From positions 1 through 11,772 of the forward strand of contig CAMQRG010000044.1 in assembly GCA_947036475.1 (NCBI GenBank): a DNA stretch of 11,772 nucleotides, written 5' to 3'. Below are positions 1 through 6,423 of the stretch, piece by piece. This stretch comes from an uncultured Clostridia bacterium. GTDB lineage: Bacteria; Bacillota; Clostridia; Lachnospirales; Anaerotignaceae. A program made the translations under genes and the position numbers. Position 1 is the stretch's first letter. The number at the start of each line of letters is the position of its first letter. Under the pieces are notes generated by a model. The model had not been told where the DNA came from and did no database searches. It saw only the letters and a program-made list of their open reading frames with translations.

Positions 1-1
1 G

Positions 2-124
2 CCGGGCAGACCGCTCCTGTTTGGAACAAGCAGTGAATTTCTGCGGTATTTTGGATTTAAGAGTATTGGTGAGTTGCCGCCTCTGGAGGAGGAACCGGAG
101 AAAGGCGAGCCGTTTCCGACATAA
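2..124 (+). CDS. scpB: Segregation and condensation protein B, 3' end only
   Basis: Only the last 40 residues are in the window; the gene begins upstream. They read PGRPLLFGTSSEFLRYFGF followed by a KSIGELPPLEEE stretch. The G-R-P-x-L-(F/Y)-G-T-T/S-x-x-F-L-x-Y-F-G-x-x-x-x-x-x-L-P-P-L pattern is the well-conserved end of the second winged-helix domain of ScpB. ScpB is the kleisin-associated subunit of the bacterial Smc-ScpA-ScpB condensin complex, which compacts and separates chromosomes. The extension after LPPL is short and acidic, as is usual in Firmicutes. The frame ends at TAA and is followed by a hairpin. Identification rests on this motif alone but the motif is distinctive. Confidence 0.9.
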   Translation, partial: PGRPLLFGTSSEFLRYFGFKSIGELPPLEEEPEKGEPFPT

Positions 125-152
125 GTGACAGAATTTTGAAAATGTTGAGGAA

Positions 153-193
153 GGCCTGAAAACCTGTCTGCTGTGCAAAAGGCTTTTCAGGCC
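153..193 (+). terminator. Hairpin after scpB, possible terminator
   Basis: A perfect 10-bp inverted repeat (GGCCTGAAAA at 153-162 and TTTTCAGGCC at 184-193) lies 28 bases after the scpB stop. Three more pairs can form inside it past one bulged base. No clear T-tract follows, so it may be a weak or factor-assisted terminator or just a processing hairpin. The 8-mer CCTGTCTG occurs at 163-170 and again at 193-200 as a direct repeat. Confidence 0.4.
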
Positions 194-404
194 CTGTCTG
201 TACTTCGCGTTGTTTGGCGTCAGTTGTATGTCTGCCGGATTCTGTTGTCAGCGTACATGTTTCTGATACGTAAAAGCTGTAAAGTAAATGTTGGAATCCT
301 CCCGCCGCATGGATATGCAGCGGAAAAAGGGTCAAAGGACAATGACCCCTGCGGGGTGCGGGGCAGGGCTCCGCGATTCTGTTTCAGGAAGGGATGGTGG
401 CGGT
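194..404. other. Non-coding gap between scpB and the unknown gene
   Basis: No convincing gene lies here. The frame of the downstream gene stays open back to an ATG at 288, but the peptide it would add is Gly/Arg-rich, unlike a folded protein, and runs through three hairpins, so it is treated as non-coding. A possible but poor promoter is TTGTCA at 245-250 with TACGTA at 267-272 (16-base spacer). The second half is occupied by the palindrome cluster listed separately. Confidence 0.45.
302..374. repeat. Cluster of three adjacent palindromes upstream of the unknown gene
   Basis: Three hairpins lie back to back. First, CCGC/GCGG with GCAT/ATGC inside (302-310 with 315-323, one mismatch). Second, GGGTCA at 329-334 with TGACCC at 343-348. 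Third, GCGGGGC at 358-364 with GCTCCGC at 368-374 (one G-T pair). ACCCC (345-349) can also pair with GGGGT (353-357), competing with the second hairpin. The GC-rich, palindromic character resembles dispersed REP-like repeats of Clostridia, but copy number cannot be judged from one window. It may instead be a transcript leader structure. Confidence 0.5.
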
Positions 405-956
405 ATGGCGGAAGAAAAAGACATTCGGGAACTGGTGGACGAGGATATTGTCTATTGCAGAAGGGTCTGGGAGGAATCCTCTTATGACAGCGAAAAGATG
501 GAGGGGCTGTTCCATATGCTCCTCAGCCGCTATATGGACAAAATCAGCGGTTTTTCCAAGGGTCTGCGCGTTATCCAGCCCTATGACGATACGGCGGAGC
601 GGGCGGAAACTTCCCGGCAGAATGTGCGTATTTTGCTGGAACGGCTGCATGGATTCCGCGAAAATGGTTACAGCAATGACGGGCTGATGGAATACTATAT
701 CCGCAGGGAACGGCAGGAGCTGGATATGGATGCGGATTTTACAACGGTGCGGCTGGAAATCGGCATGATGGACTGCCTGCACAAGCTGGAACGCGATGAA
801 ATTATCGCGCATATTGACGCGATGGAGGGAATCTGCGCACAGGTGGTGCCCAAACGCGAAAAATGGGAATCGCTTCGGGAGCATCTCGTATGGCTTTCCG
901 GCAAAAATGTAACAGTGGCCATGAAAATACTGCCGCTGTTTTTCAGGATAAACTGA
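405..956 (+). CDS. Hypothetical helical protein
   Basis: The 183-residue product is not recognised. It is rich in charged residues and predicted by eye to be almost wholly alpha-helical, with no signal peptide, no transmembrane segment and no metal-binding motif, so it is probably cytosolic. Features include an N-terminal acidic helix (MAEEKDIRELVDEDIVYCRR), a central stretch with GLRVIQPYDD and a C-terminal segment with KREKWESLREHLVWLSG. The ATG at 405 is preferred over the ATG at 288: a GGAAGGG sequence lies about 11 bases upstream, and the extra 39 residues would be translated from palindromic DNA. It is followed after 38 bases by the HAD phosphatase gene on the same strand, so the two may be co-transcribed. 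No function is proposed. Confidence 0.7.
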   Translation: MAEEKDIRELVDEDIVYCRRVWEESSYDSEKMEGLFHMLLSRYMDKISGFSKGLRVIQPYDDTAERAETSRQNVRILLERLHGFRENGYSNDGLMEYYIRRERQELDMDADFTTVRLEIGMMDCLHKLERDEIIAHIDAMEGICAQVVPKREKWESLREHLVWLSGKNVTVAMKILPLFFRIN

Positions 957-994
957 GGGCATTTCTGTATGTCCCAAAAAGGACGGTGAAAATT

Positions 995-1786
995 ATGATC
1001 AGGCTGATCGTATCAGATATGGACGGGACGCTGGTGGATGATAATAAAAATATCGACCCTGAGATTTTTGAACTGCTGCCGAAGCTGAAAGCGGCAGGCA
1101 TACGTTTTGTGGTTGCCAGCGGCAGACAGTATCCAAGTCTCAGAGACGATTTTCGCGAACATATCGGAGATGTTGTTGTAATTGCGGAAAACGGCGCATT
1201 TGTGATGGATAACGGGAAGGAACTTTATTCGCGCTGCATGACGCGGGAAGAAGTCCATAGCTGTCTGGATTCGATTGCGAAGGTGGAGGGCGCTCTGCCC
1301 CTGCTCTGCGCCAAAACATGCAGCTATACGGACAACAGCGAATTGTACGAACACCTGAAATCCCCTCTGTTCAATTATACCATGCGGCTGGCAGAGGATT
1401 TATATGCGGTTGAGGATGAAGTCATAAAAGTTTCAGTAATCGAACATGCGGGAAACGGTGCGGCGCACTGCTACGGGCTTCTGCGTCCACTGCTTGACCC
1501 TGCTCTGAATCTGGTGGTTTCCGGCGCGACGTGCATGGATACGGGCATACGCGGCATAAATAAGGGCACAGCCGTAAAAGCCTTGCAGGAAATGTGGGGC
1601 ATTTCGCCGAAGGAAACAATGGTTTTCGGCGACCAGCAGAACGATATGGAAATGTTTGAACAGGCACATTATAGCTTTGCCATGGAAAACGCCGCGGCGG
1701 AGGTCAAAGCGCGGGCGCGCTATCTCGCCGGCAGCAACAACAGCGGCGGTGTGGTGAAAGCGATACGGGAATACACAGGAATCTGA
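995..1786 (+). CDS. Cof-type HAD-superfamily phosphatase
   Basis: The 263-residue length fits the Cof/YidA subfamily (HAD type IIB), soluble Mg-dependent phosphatases that act on small sugar or coenzyme phosphates. All four HAD motifs are visible: motif I D-M-D-G-T with nucleophile D8 and acid/base D10; motif II S42-G43 in VVASGRQY; motif III K190 in GINKG; motif IV G-D-Q-Q-N-D at 212-217, which holds the metal-binding acids. The C2B cap lies between, at about 80-190. The substrate cannot be read from sequence. The ATG at 995 places motif I at residues 8-12, as is typical; the frame is open further upstream but overlaps the previous gene and adds no domain. mtaB starts 16 bases after its stop, so the two probably share a transcript. 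Confidence 0.93.
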   Translation: MIRLIVSDMDGTLVDDNKNIDPEIFELLPKLKAAGIRFVVASGRQYPSLRDDFREHIGDVVVIAENGAFVMDNGKELYSRCMTREEVHSCLDSIAKVEGALPLLCAKTCSYTDNSELYEHLKSPLFNYTMRLAEDLYAVEDEVIKVSVIEHAGNGAAHCYGLLRPLLDPALNLVVSGATCMDTGIRGINKGTAVKALQEMWGISPKETMVFGDQQNDMEMFEQAHYSFAMENAAAEVKARARYLAGSNNSGGVVKAIREYTGI

Positions 1787-1802
1787 GAAACGGAGAGGAT
1801 TT

Positions 1803-3107
1803 ATGAAAAAGGCGGCAAGTTTTGCCTTGGGCTGCAAGGTGAACCAGTATGAAAGCGAGGCGATTGCCGAACTTTTTGCGGAAAAAGGATATGAAATTGT
1901 AGGCGTGAGCGAGCCTGCTGATGTGTATGTAATCAATACCTGTACGGTGACAAATTTTGGCGATAAAAAATCGCGTCAGCTGATTCGCAAGGTAAAGCGG
2001 CAGAATGAAAATGCCATTGTTGCGGTCGTGGGCTGCTACGCGCAGACAGCGCCGGAAGAACTGATGAATGTGGATGGTGTGAACCTCGTCATCGGAACAA
2101 AGGACAGGGCGCGTATAGTGGAGCTGGTGGAGCAGTATGATGCAGAAACGGGCACGCAGAACTATGTGACAGATATTATGAAGGAACGGCTTTTTGAGCC
2201 GCTTTCCATACAGAAGCTGGCGGACCGCACGCGGGCATACCTGAAAATTCAGGACGGATGCAGCCAATATTGTTCCTATTGCATTATCCCTTACGCCAGA
2301 GGGCCAATTCGCAGCCGAGAGCCGGAAGATGTTCTTTCGGAGGTGCGGCGGCTTGCGGTAAACGGATTCAGGGAAATCGTGCTGACAGGAATCCATGTGG
2401 CAAGCTATGGCAAAGACAGGCGGGATACCAGTCTTCTGGATATTCTGCGGCGCGTACATGAAGTGGACGGGATTGAGCGGATACGCTTCAGTTCCATAGA
2501 GCCGAATGTAGTGACGGAGGAATTTGCGCAGACGATGGCGGCACTGCCGAAGGTCTGTGACCATTTCCATCTTTCCCTGCAAAGCGGGTGCGATAAGACG
2601 CTCCGCGAAATGAATCGGAAATATGATACGGAAAAATACCGTCAGGCAGCGGCGATGCTCCGGCATTATATGCCGGCTGTGGCATTGACAACGGATATGA
2701 TTGTGGGCTTTCCGGGGGAAACAGAGGCGGATTTCGCAGAAAGCTGTGCTTTTGCGGAAGAAATGGCGTTCGCGAAGATACACGTTTTCCCATATTCTCC
2801 GAAACGGGGAACGCCTGCTGCTGAAAGGAGTGACCAGCTGCTGAACGCCGTAAAAACGGAACGCAGCCATAAGCTGATGCTTTTGAGCGACAAAATGAGT
2901 GCGGATTTTTTGGCGAAGCACATTGGGCGTGATATGGACGTATTATATGAACGGGAAACGGCGGAGGACGTTTTTGAAGGACATACGATGAACTATATTA
3001 AGGTATCAGCGAAAAGCAGACAGGATTTGTGTAACCGGATACTACGTACGCATATGATACAGACGGAAGGCGAAGGACTAACGGGGGAGATTCCGGCGGA
3101 GTTGTGA
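1803..3107 (+). CDS. mtaB: tRNA threonylcarbamoyladenosine(37) methylthiotransferase
   Basis: MtaB is a radical-SAM enzyme that adds a methylthio group to t6A at position 37 of tRNAs, giving ms2t6A next to the anticodon. The 434-residue protein has the full layout. The N-terminal MTTase domain carries C11 (GCKVNQYES), C47 (NTCTVTN) and C78 (VGCYAQ) as ligands of the auxiliary cluster. The radical-SAM CxxxCxxC is C153, C157 and C160 (DGCSQYCSYCIIPYARGP). GFPGET lies at 302-307, and a C-terminal TRAM-like domain covers about 370-434. The GCKVNQYE form, rather than GCxxNxxDSE, marks the MtaB branch apart from MiaB and RimO. Start ATG at 1803 has GGAGAG 5 bases upstream. The stop overlaps or closely abuts the EcsC-family gene. 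Confidence 0.96.
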   Translation: MKKAASFALGCKVNQYESEAIAELFAEKGYEIVGVSEPADVYVINTCTVTNFGDKKSRQLIRKVKRQNENAIVAVVGCYAQTAPEELMNVDGVNLVIGTKDRARIVELVEQYDAETGTQNYVTDIMKERLFEPLSIQKLADRTRAYLKIQDGCSQYCSYCIIPYARGPIRSREPEDVLSEVRRLAVNGFREIVLTGIHVASYGKDRRDTSLLDILRRVHEVDGIERIRFSSIEPNVVTEEFAQTMAALPKVCDHFHLSLQSGCDKTLREMNRKYDTEKYRQAAAMLRHYMPAVALTTDMIVGFPGETEADFAESCAFAEEMAFAKIHVFPYSPKRGTPAAERSDQLLNAVKTERSHKLMLLSDKMSADFLAKHIGRDMDVLYERETAEDVFEGHTMNYIKVSAKSRQDLCNRILRTHMIQTEGEGLTGEIPAEL

Positions 3108-3121
3108 CGGGAGGAATGGAC

Positions 3122-3958
3122 GTGTACGATGCAAAGAAGCTGAACCGGAAGAAAGCGGCTGTCAGAAAAGAACTGGACAGACTGCGGAAGCAGGAGGCAA
3201 GGCTGATAAAAGCGGCGAGTCATAGCAGGGACGCCGGTTTCTCAGGCCGCCTGGAAGAAAAAATTCCGGCTAAGATGCAGGAAACCCTGGAAAAAGCGTT
3301 TTGCAGGGCTTTCGGCATTGTATTTGAAAAGGGGACGCGCATCATAGAAAAAGGAATCCGCAGGGAAAGTATGCAGGAGGACCATGCAATACAAAATTAT
3401 GCGGCGGAACTGCGCGGTACACGCCGGGAACTGCGGAAGATGCAGAAAAGTGCGGAGCTGGCAGGGCTGCGGGATATGGCTGTCACGACAGTGGAGGGCG
3501 TCGGTCTGGGCGTGCTGGGCATTGGCCTGCCGGATATTGTACTGTTTATCAGTGTTCTGCTGAAAGGCGTCTATGAAATGGCTCTGCGGTATGGTTTTGA
3601 TTACGATTCTCCACAGGAACAGATGCTCATTTTGAAGCTGTTGGAGGCGTCGGTGACAAAAGGCGGGGAATGGGAACGCCTGAACGCAGAGATAGATGGA
3701 TTTCTGGAGCGGGGCGAAGAAATGGTATCTACTGGAGAAGCATTAAAGGCGCAGACAGAGCGGACGGCTAACGCCTTTGCGGCGGATATGCTCCTTCTGA
3801 AATTCATACAGGGCCTGCCGGTTGTTGGAATGATAGGCGGCATGGGCAACCCTGTGTATTATCATAAAGTCATGAAATATGCCGGACTGAAATACCGGAA
3901 ACGCTACCTCTGCGGTCTGGAACGCCGCTGTCAGGAGGAAGAACGGAAACAGGCCTGA
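3122..3958 (+). CDS. EcsC family protein
   Basis: The product (278 residues from the GTG at 3122) matches the EcsC family. A basic N-terminal coiled helix covers 5-35. A glycine-rich hydrophobic stretch at 125-150 (GVGLGVLGIGLPDIVLF) leads into YGFDYDSPQEQM at 158-168. The C-terminal GLPVVGMIGGMGNPVYYHKV is at 231-250. EcsC is named for the third gene of the Bacillus ecsABC transporter locus, but most clostridial members stand alone and their role is unknown; the hydrophobic stretches suggest membrane association. Start choice is uncertain: GTG 3104 overlaps the mtaB stop, ATG 3116 is one base from GGGAGGA, and GTG 3122 has that site at an ideal 6-base spacing, so 3122 is chosen. Translational coupling to mtaB is likely. 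Confidence 0.88.
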   Translation: MYDAKKLNRKKAAVRKELDRLRKQEARLIKAASHSRDAGFSGRLEEKIPAKMQETLEKAFCRAFGIVFEKGTRIIEKGIRRESMQEDHAIQNYAAELRGTRRELRKMQKSAELAGLRDMAVTTVEGVGLGVLGIGLPDIVLFISVLLKGVYEMALRYGFDYDSPQEQMLILKLLEASVTKGGEWERLNAEIDGFLERGEEMVSTGEALKAQTERTANAFAADMLLLKFIQGLPVVGMIGGMGNPVYYHKVMKYAGLKYRKRYLCGLERRCQEEERKQA

Positions 3959-4051
3959 TGTTTGTTTATTAATAAGTTTCGTGTGGGATTTCTGATTTTT
4001 TCCGCACGATTGTCCCCCTCGGCCATATTATGGGAAAGAGGGGGTGAGGCG

Positions 4052-4423
4052 ATGCTGAAAGAACGTGTTCGGGCACACAGCGACGCTGGGGAGGACTGCG
4101 CCCGCATCATATTGCAGTCTGCGGCAGAAGAATATGGCCTGGATATGCCGGAAACGCTGTTTTCTGCCTGTACAGGGCTGAACGGCGGCTTTGGCATCAA
4201 CGGGCTCTGCGGCGGGCTGATTGCGGCAGTTATGGTGCTCGGTCTGCTGTTCGATGAGGAAACGGTAAAGGTGAAACGGATACAGTTTCTTTCCGCGGCA
4301 CAGGGGCGGTTTGGTGCGCTGGACTGCGGCAGGCTTTCCGCCTTGGGAAATGGTGCGGACTGCTGTGAACTGCTGGAGGAAATTGCGGAACTTCTGCAAA
4401 ACGTGGCAGAAACGCCGGACTAA
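4052..4423 (+). CDS. C_GCAxxG_C_C family redox-type protein
   Basis: A 123-residue protein with the cysteine spacing of the C_GCAxxG_C_C family, found mainly in anaerobes and thought to be redox-active. C16 is in EDCARIIL; C40 is in ACTGLNGGFG; C53 is in GLCGGLIAAVMVLGLL, the family's core hydrophobic helix; C92 is in FGALDCGRL; C104 and C105 are in GADCCELLEE. There is no signal peptide. The ATG at 4052 has purine-rich GAGGGGG and GAGGC upstream. The frame is open to a TTG at 3962, but that extension has no ribosome binding site and looks untranslated. It follows the EcsC-family gene after 93 bases and ends inside the bidirectional terminator. The substrate or partner is unknown; several clostridial members sit near electron-transfer or tRNA-modification genes by chance or design. 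Confidence 0.85.
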   Translation: MLKERVRAHSDAGEDCARIILQSAAEEYGLDMPETLFSACTGLNGGFGINGLCGGLIAAVMVLGLLFDEETVKVKRIQFLSAAQGRFGALDCGRLSALGNGADCCELLEEIAELLQNVAETPD

Positions 4424-4466
4424 AAAAAGCCCTCTTAAGTCAAACCGTCTTAAGAGGGCTTTTTTT
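4422..4466. terminator. Bidirectional intrinsic terminator
   Basis: An uninterrupted 18-bp stem (4422-4439 with 4449-4466) with a 9-base loop. The GC-rich core AGCCCTCTTAAG is flanked by seven A on the left arm and seven T on the right, so each strand reads as hairpin plus U-tract. It separates the convergent C_GCAxxG_C_C and beta-propeller genes. Part of each gene's stop codon is inside the stem. Confidence 0.95.
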
Positions 4467-5742
4467 AGTTTTCGTTTTTTTCTGTTTCTGGAGGTTCCAG
4501 CGGAGTCGGCACAGCGGGAGAATTGGACGAATGCGCCGAGCGCAGACGTTCATTTTCCTGCCGGAGCGAACGAATTTCCTGCTCCATTTTATCCATCTGT
4601 GCTTTCCAGCGGGCGTTTACGGTAGTAATTTCATCGCTGCGCTGTGCAAGCAGCGTGGAAAGCTCCTCCATCTGCTGTTTGTGGCTTTCCTGCAATGCAG
4701 TATACGCTTTGGAAAAATCCGGCTGCTGGGGCGTTTCCTCTCTGTGATTTTGCCGGGGCAGGGGAGAGGCGGAGAACACAGCAGGCAGATAGCCATGGTG
4801 CATGTCGCCGTAGGCTTCGGCAGCGTTCAGCGGTATATCGTCCGCGCCGAGCAGCTCACCTTTCATGCAGTACCCGGGGAAGTGCTCTGTATACCGCTCT
4901 ACGGGGCCGAATGTGCCGCCGCCGTTTTGTGAGGTACAGCGCATGGGCTGACCGTTTACCGTCCACATGGCAACAACATTTCCCTGCTCCAGATAAATCA
5001 GGCAGTTGTCACAGTTCATATCTTCCCAAAGTACGCGCGGCGTGCTGATAGCCGTAGTGTGCTTATACTGATAGACCACCTGTGAGCGGAACAGGCTCCG
5101 CACGATGTAAAGCATATGGATTTTTTCCGCGTCATTGACGATGGAAACATCAAGCAGGGGAGAGGGCGTCTGTATCAGCGGCGTAACGCTGCCCATCGTG
5201 TAGGGCGTAAGAAGCATTTCCCGCGCGCTCAGGACGTTTTTCCCTGTGCGGTAATATAGTATGATATGTTCGCGGCTGAGCCTGCGGGCGAAAAACGGCG
5301 TCCGCCCCATCGGCAGAAACCTGTCAATCTGGTAAGGCTTTTCCCATTGCCCGTCCTGAAAAGAGGTATAGACAAGGGAATCTACGCCTGTGGATTCTGT
5401 CGGCAGGTGATAGACGACATGGAAAGCGGTTTCCGAGGGGAGGAGAAAAAATTTTGTCCGCCCTGTCTGGTGCGAACCGCCCATCATGGGACGGTGTTCC
5501 CACTGGCTGAAATCCCGCGAGGAAGCAAGAAACAGCTGCCCTTCCCCGCTGGAATACAGCAGGTAGACAAGGTCGCCGTACTGGCAGAGGGAAAACACCG
5601 GTGCGGTTTTTTCAGCGATTTTTTGCGGCGTGGTCCAGCCTTCCGCAGTATAGCCGCGGCTGAAGATACTGCCATGCTCGGAATAAAAGAGGTAGAAATA
5701 TCCTTTTTTTGTTTTAAGATATTTTACATGCGGATTTTGCAT
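4465..5742 (-). CDS. Beta-propeller-like protein with C-terminal coiled coil
   Basis: The family of this 425-residue protein is not firmly recognised. Residues 1-325 show repeated beta-strand blocks of the type hydrophobic-Y-hydrophobic / turn / aromatic-x-x-P (GYTAEGWTTPQKI at 30-42, SSRDFSQWEHRP at 74-85, SFQDGQWEKPYQI at 127-139, SQNGGGTFGPV at 271-281). The last fits the Asp-box S-x-D/N-x-G-x-T-W/F of sialidase-type propellers. Sialidase catalytic arginines are not evident, so a binding or structural role is more likely than hydrolysis. Residues 343-402 form a heptad-rich coiled coil (LQESHKQQMEELSTLLAQ and on), followed by a Pro/Glu/Asn-rich tail. There is no signal peptide or TM segment, so it is probably cytosolic. 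Start ATG has AGGGAG about 8 bases upstream. It is a single-gene transcript, convergent with the preceding cluster. Confidence 0.8.
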   Translation of the reverse strand: MQNPHVKYLKTKKGYFYLFYSEHGSIFSRGYTAEGWTTPQKIAEKTAPVFSLCQYGDLVYLLYSSGEGQLFLASSRDFSQWEHRPMMGGSHQTGRTKFFLLPSETAFHVVYHLPTESTGVDSLVYTSFQDGQWEKPYQIDRFLPMGRTPFFARRLSREHIILYYRTGKNVLSAREMLLTPYTMGSVTPLIQTPSPLLDVSIVNDAEKIHMLYIVRSLFRSQVVYQYKHTTAISTPRVLWEDMNCDNCLIYLEQGNVVAMWTVNGQPMRCTSQNGGGTFGPVERYTEHFPGYCMKGELLGADDIPLNAAEAYGDMHHGYLPAVFSASPLPRQNHREETPQQPDFSKAYTALQESHKQQMEELSTLLAQRSDEITTVNARWKAQMDKMEQEIRSLRQENERLRSAHSSNSPAVPTPLEPPETEKNEN

Positions 5743-6009
5743 AAGAACGCTCCCTTGGTTGTTTTTTTAACAGTTTATGCGGAGGATTTGGGAAAAAGAA
5801 TGTGTTTGTCAGAATCGGGAAGGGGGAAAATGGTGTCATTTTTTAGGAAAATCAGGGAACAAACCCGCCCGCCGGACCGTCTGAATACTGGCAAGTCTTG
5901 TAATTGGAACTGCTTTTGTTGCATCGCTGGGAAATTTGTAGTATAATCAGCACAATGGAGAAAAAGTGTTTCATGAAGGCGGCGTGACGGAGATGCAAGG
6001 AGATTGGAT
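5743..6009. other. Divergent intergenic region
   Basis: About 270 bases between two divergent genes. The right end holds the promoter and ribosome binding site of the DUF6762-like gene. The left end holds the ribosome binding site of the minus-strand propeller gene, but no convincing minus-strand -35/-10 pair is seen. No RNA gene, riboswitch or strong repeat is evident in the middle. Confidence 0.6.
5919..5947 (+). promoter_or_regulatory. Sigma-A-type promoter of the DUF6762/lipoprotein genes
   Basis: A perfect -10 box TATAAT is at 5942-5947. The best -35 at ideal spacing (17 bases) is TTGCAT at 5919-5924, which is a weak match. Transcription would start near 5955, giving a leader of about 55 bases before the ATG at 6010. 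Confidence 0.7.
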
Positions 6010-6423
6010 ATGGACGAAACAGTAATTGTAATCATGCTGAAGGACGAAACGACGGGGTTTTTGGAAAAAGAACTGGACAGCTACACACTGGCGGAAAACA
6101 GCGAACTGATTTTCAGCATATACGCAGAGGGCAGGGAAGAGAAAACAGTCACCCTCCGGCTGACCTGCGGCAGAACGCTGGAGGACTGGGAGTTTGAAGC
6201 GGTGTATGATTATTATGATACGGAACCGGTGGGTGCGCTGGTGGAGGAAATTGCAGAGGAGGACGGACATTATGAGCCTGTCTGGGCTGTGCGTTTCCCC
6301 TTTGAGCCGGAACGGGAGAAAATGGAAGAAAAGCTGTGCGCCATTTTAGACGCGCACAATGCGGAACTGCTTTCCGTATACGAAGCAATCAGAGATAAAG
6401 AGGATGATTACCGTGCAGAATAA
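6010..6423 (+). CDS. DUF6762-like hypothetical protein
   Basis: A 137-residue acidic protein that resembles the DUF6762 group of short clostridial proteins from memory of their pattern: an N-terminal strand (VIVIMLKDETTGFLEKEL), then (T/D)R-x-(V/L)-EDWE-x-x-A-(V/I)-(Y/F)-DYYD (here RTLEDWEFEAVYDYYD at 55-70), then a W-x-V-x-F-x-F strand (VWAVRFPF at 91-98) and a C-terminal helix (MEEKLCAILDAHNAELLSVYEAI). No enzyme motif, signal peptide or TM segment is present and the function is unknown. ATG at 6010 is chosen over TTG at 6004 because AAGGAGA lies 7 bases before the ATG. The 3' end overlaps the lipoprotein gene, which points to coupled translation. Confidence 0.8.
   Translation: MDETVIVIMLKDETTGFLEKELDSYTLAENSELIFSIYAEGREEKTVTLRLTCGRTLEDWEFEAVYDYYDTEPVGALVEEIAEEDGHYEPVWAVRFPFEPEREKMEEKLCAILDAHNAELLSVYEAIRDKEDDYRAE

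Noticed and set aside
288..404. N-terminal extension of the unknown gene from an upstream ATG
   Set aside because: The added peptide is encoded by palindromic DNA and is Gly/Arg-rich. The ATG at 405 gives a sensible N-terminus.
1704..2921. Long open frame (405 codons) on the minus strand
   Set aside because: It lies antisense to mtaB, whose cysteine motifs are certain. The predicted peptide is His/Arg/Cys-rich low-quality sequence with no recognisable domain, as expected for a shadow of a GC-biased gene.
3962..4051. N-terminal extension of the C_GCAxxG_C_C protein from a TTG, which could look like a signal peptide
   Set aside because: The stretch FINKFRVGFLIFSARL is hydrophobic, but no ribosome binding site precedes the TTG, and family members begin near the ATG at 4052.
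5266..5946. Open frame of 226 codons on the plus strand
   Set aside because: It mostly mirrors the propeller gene on the opposite strand, has no ribosome binding site and crosses the intergenic region.
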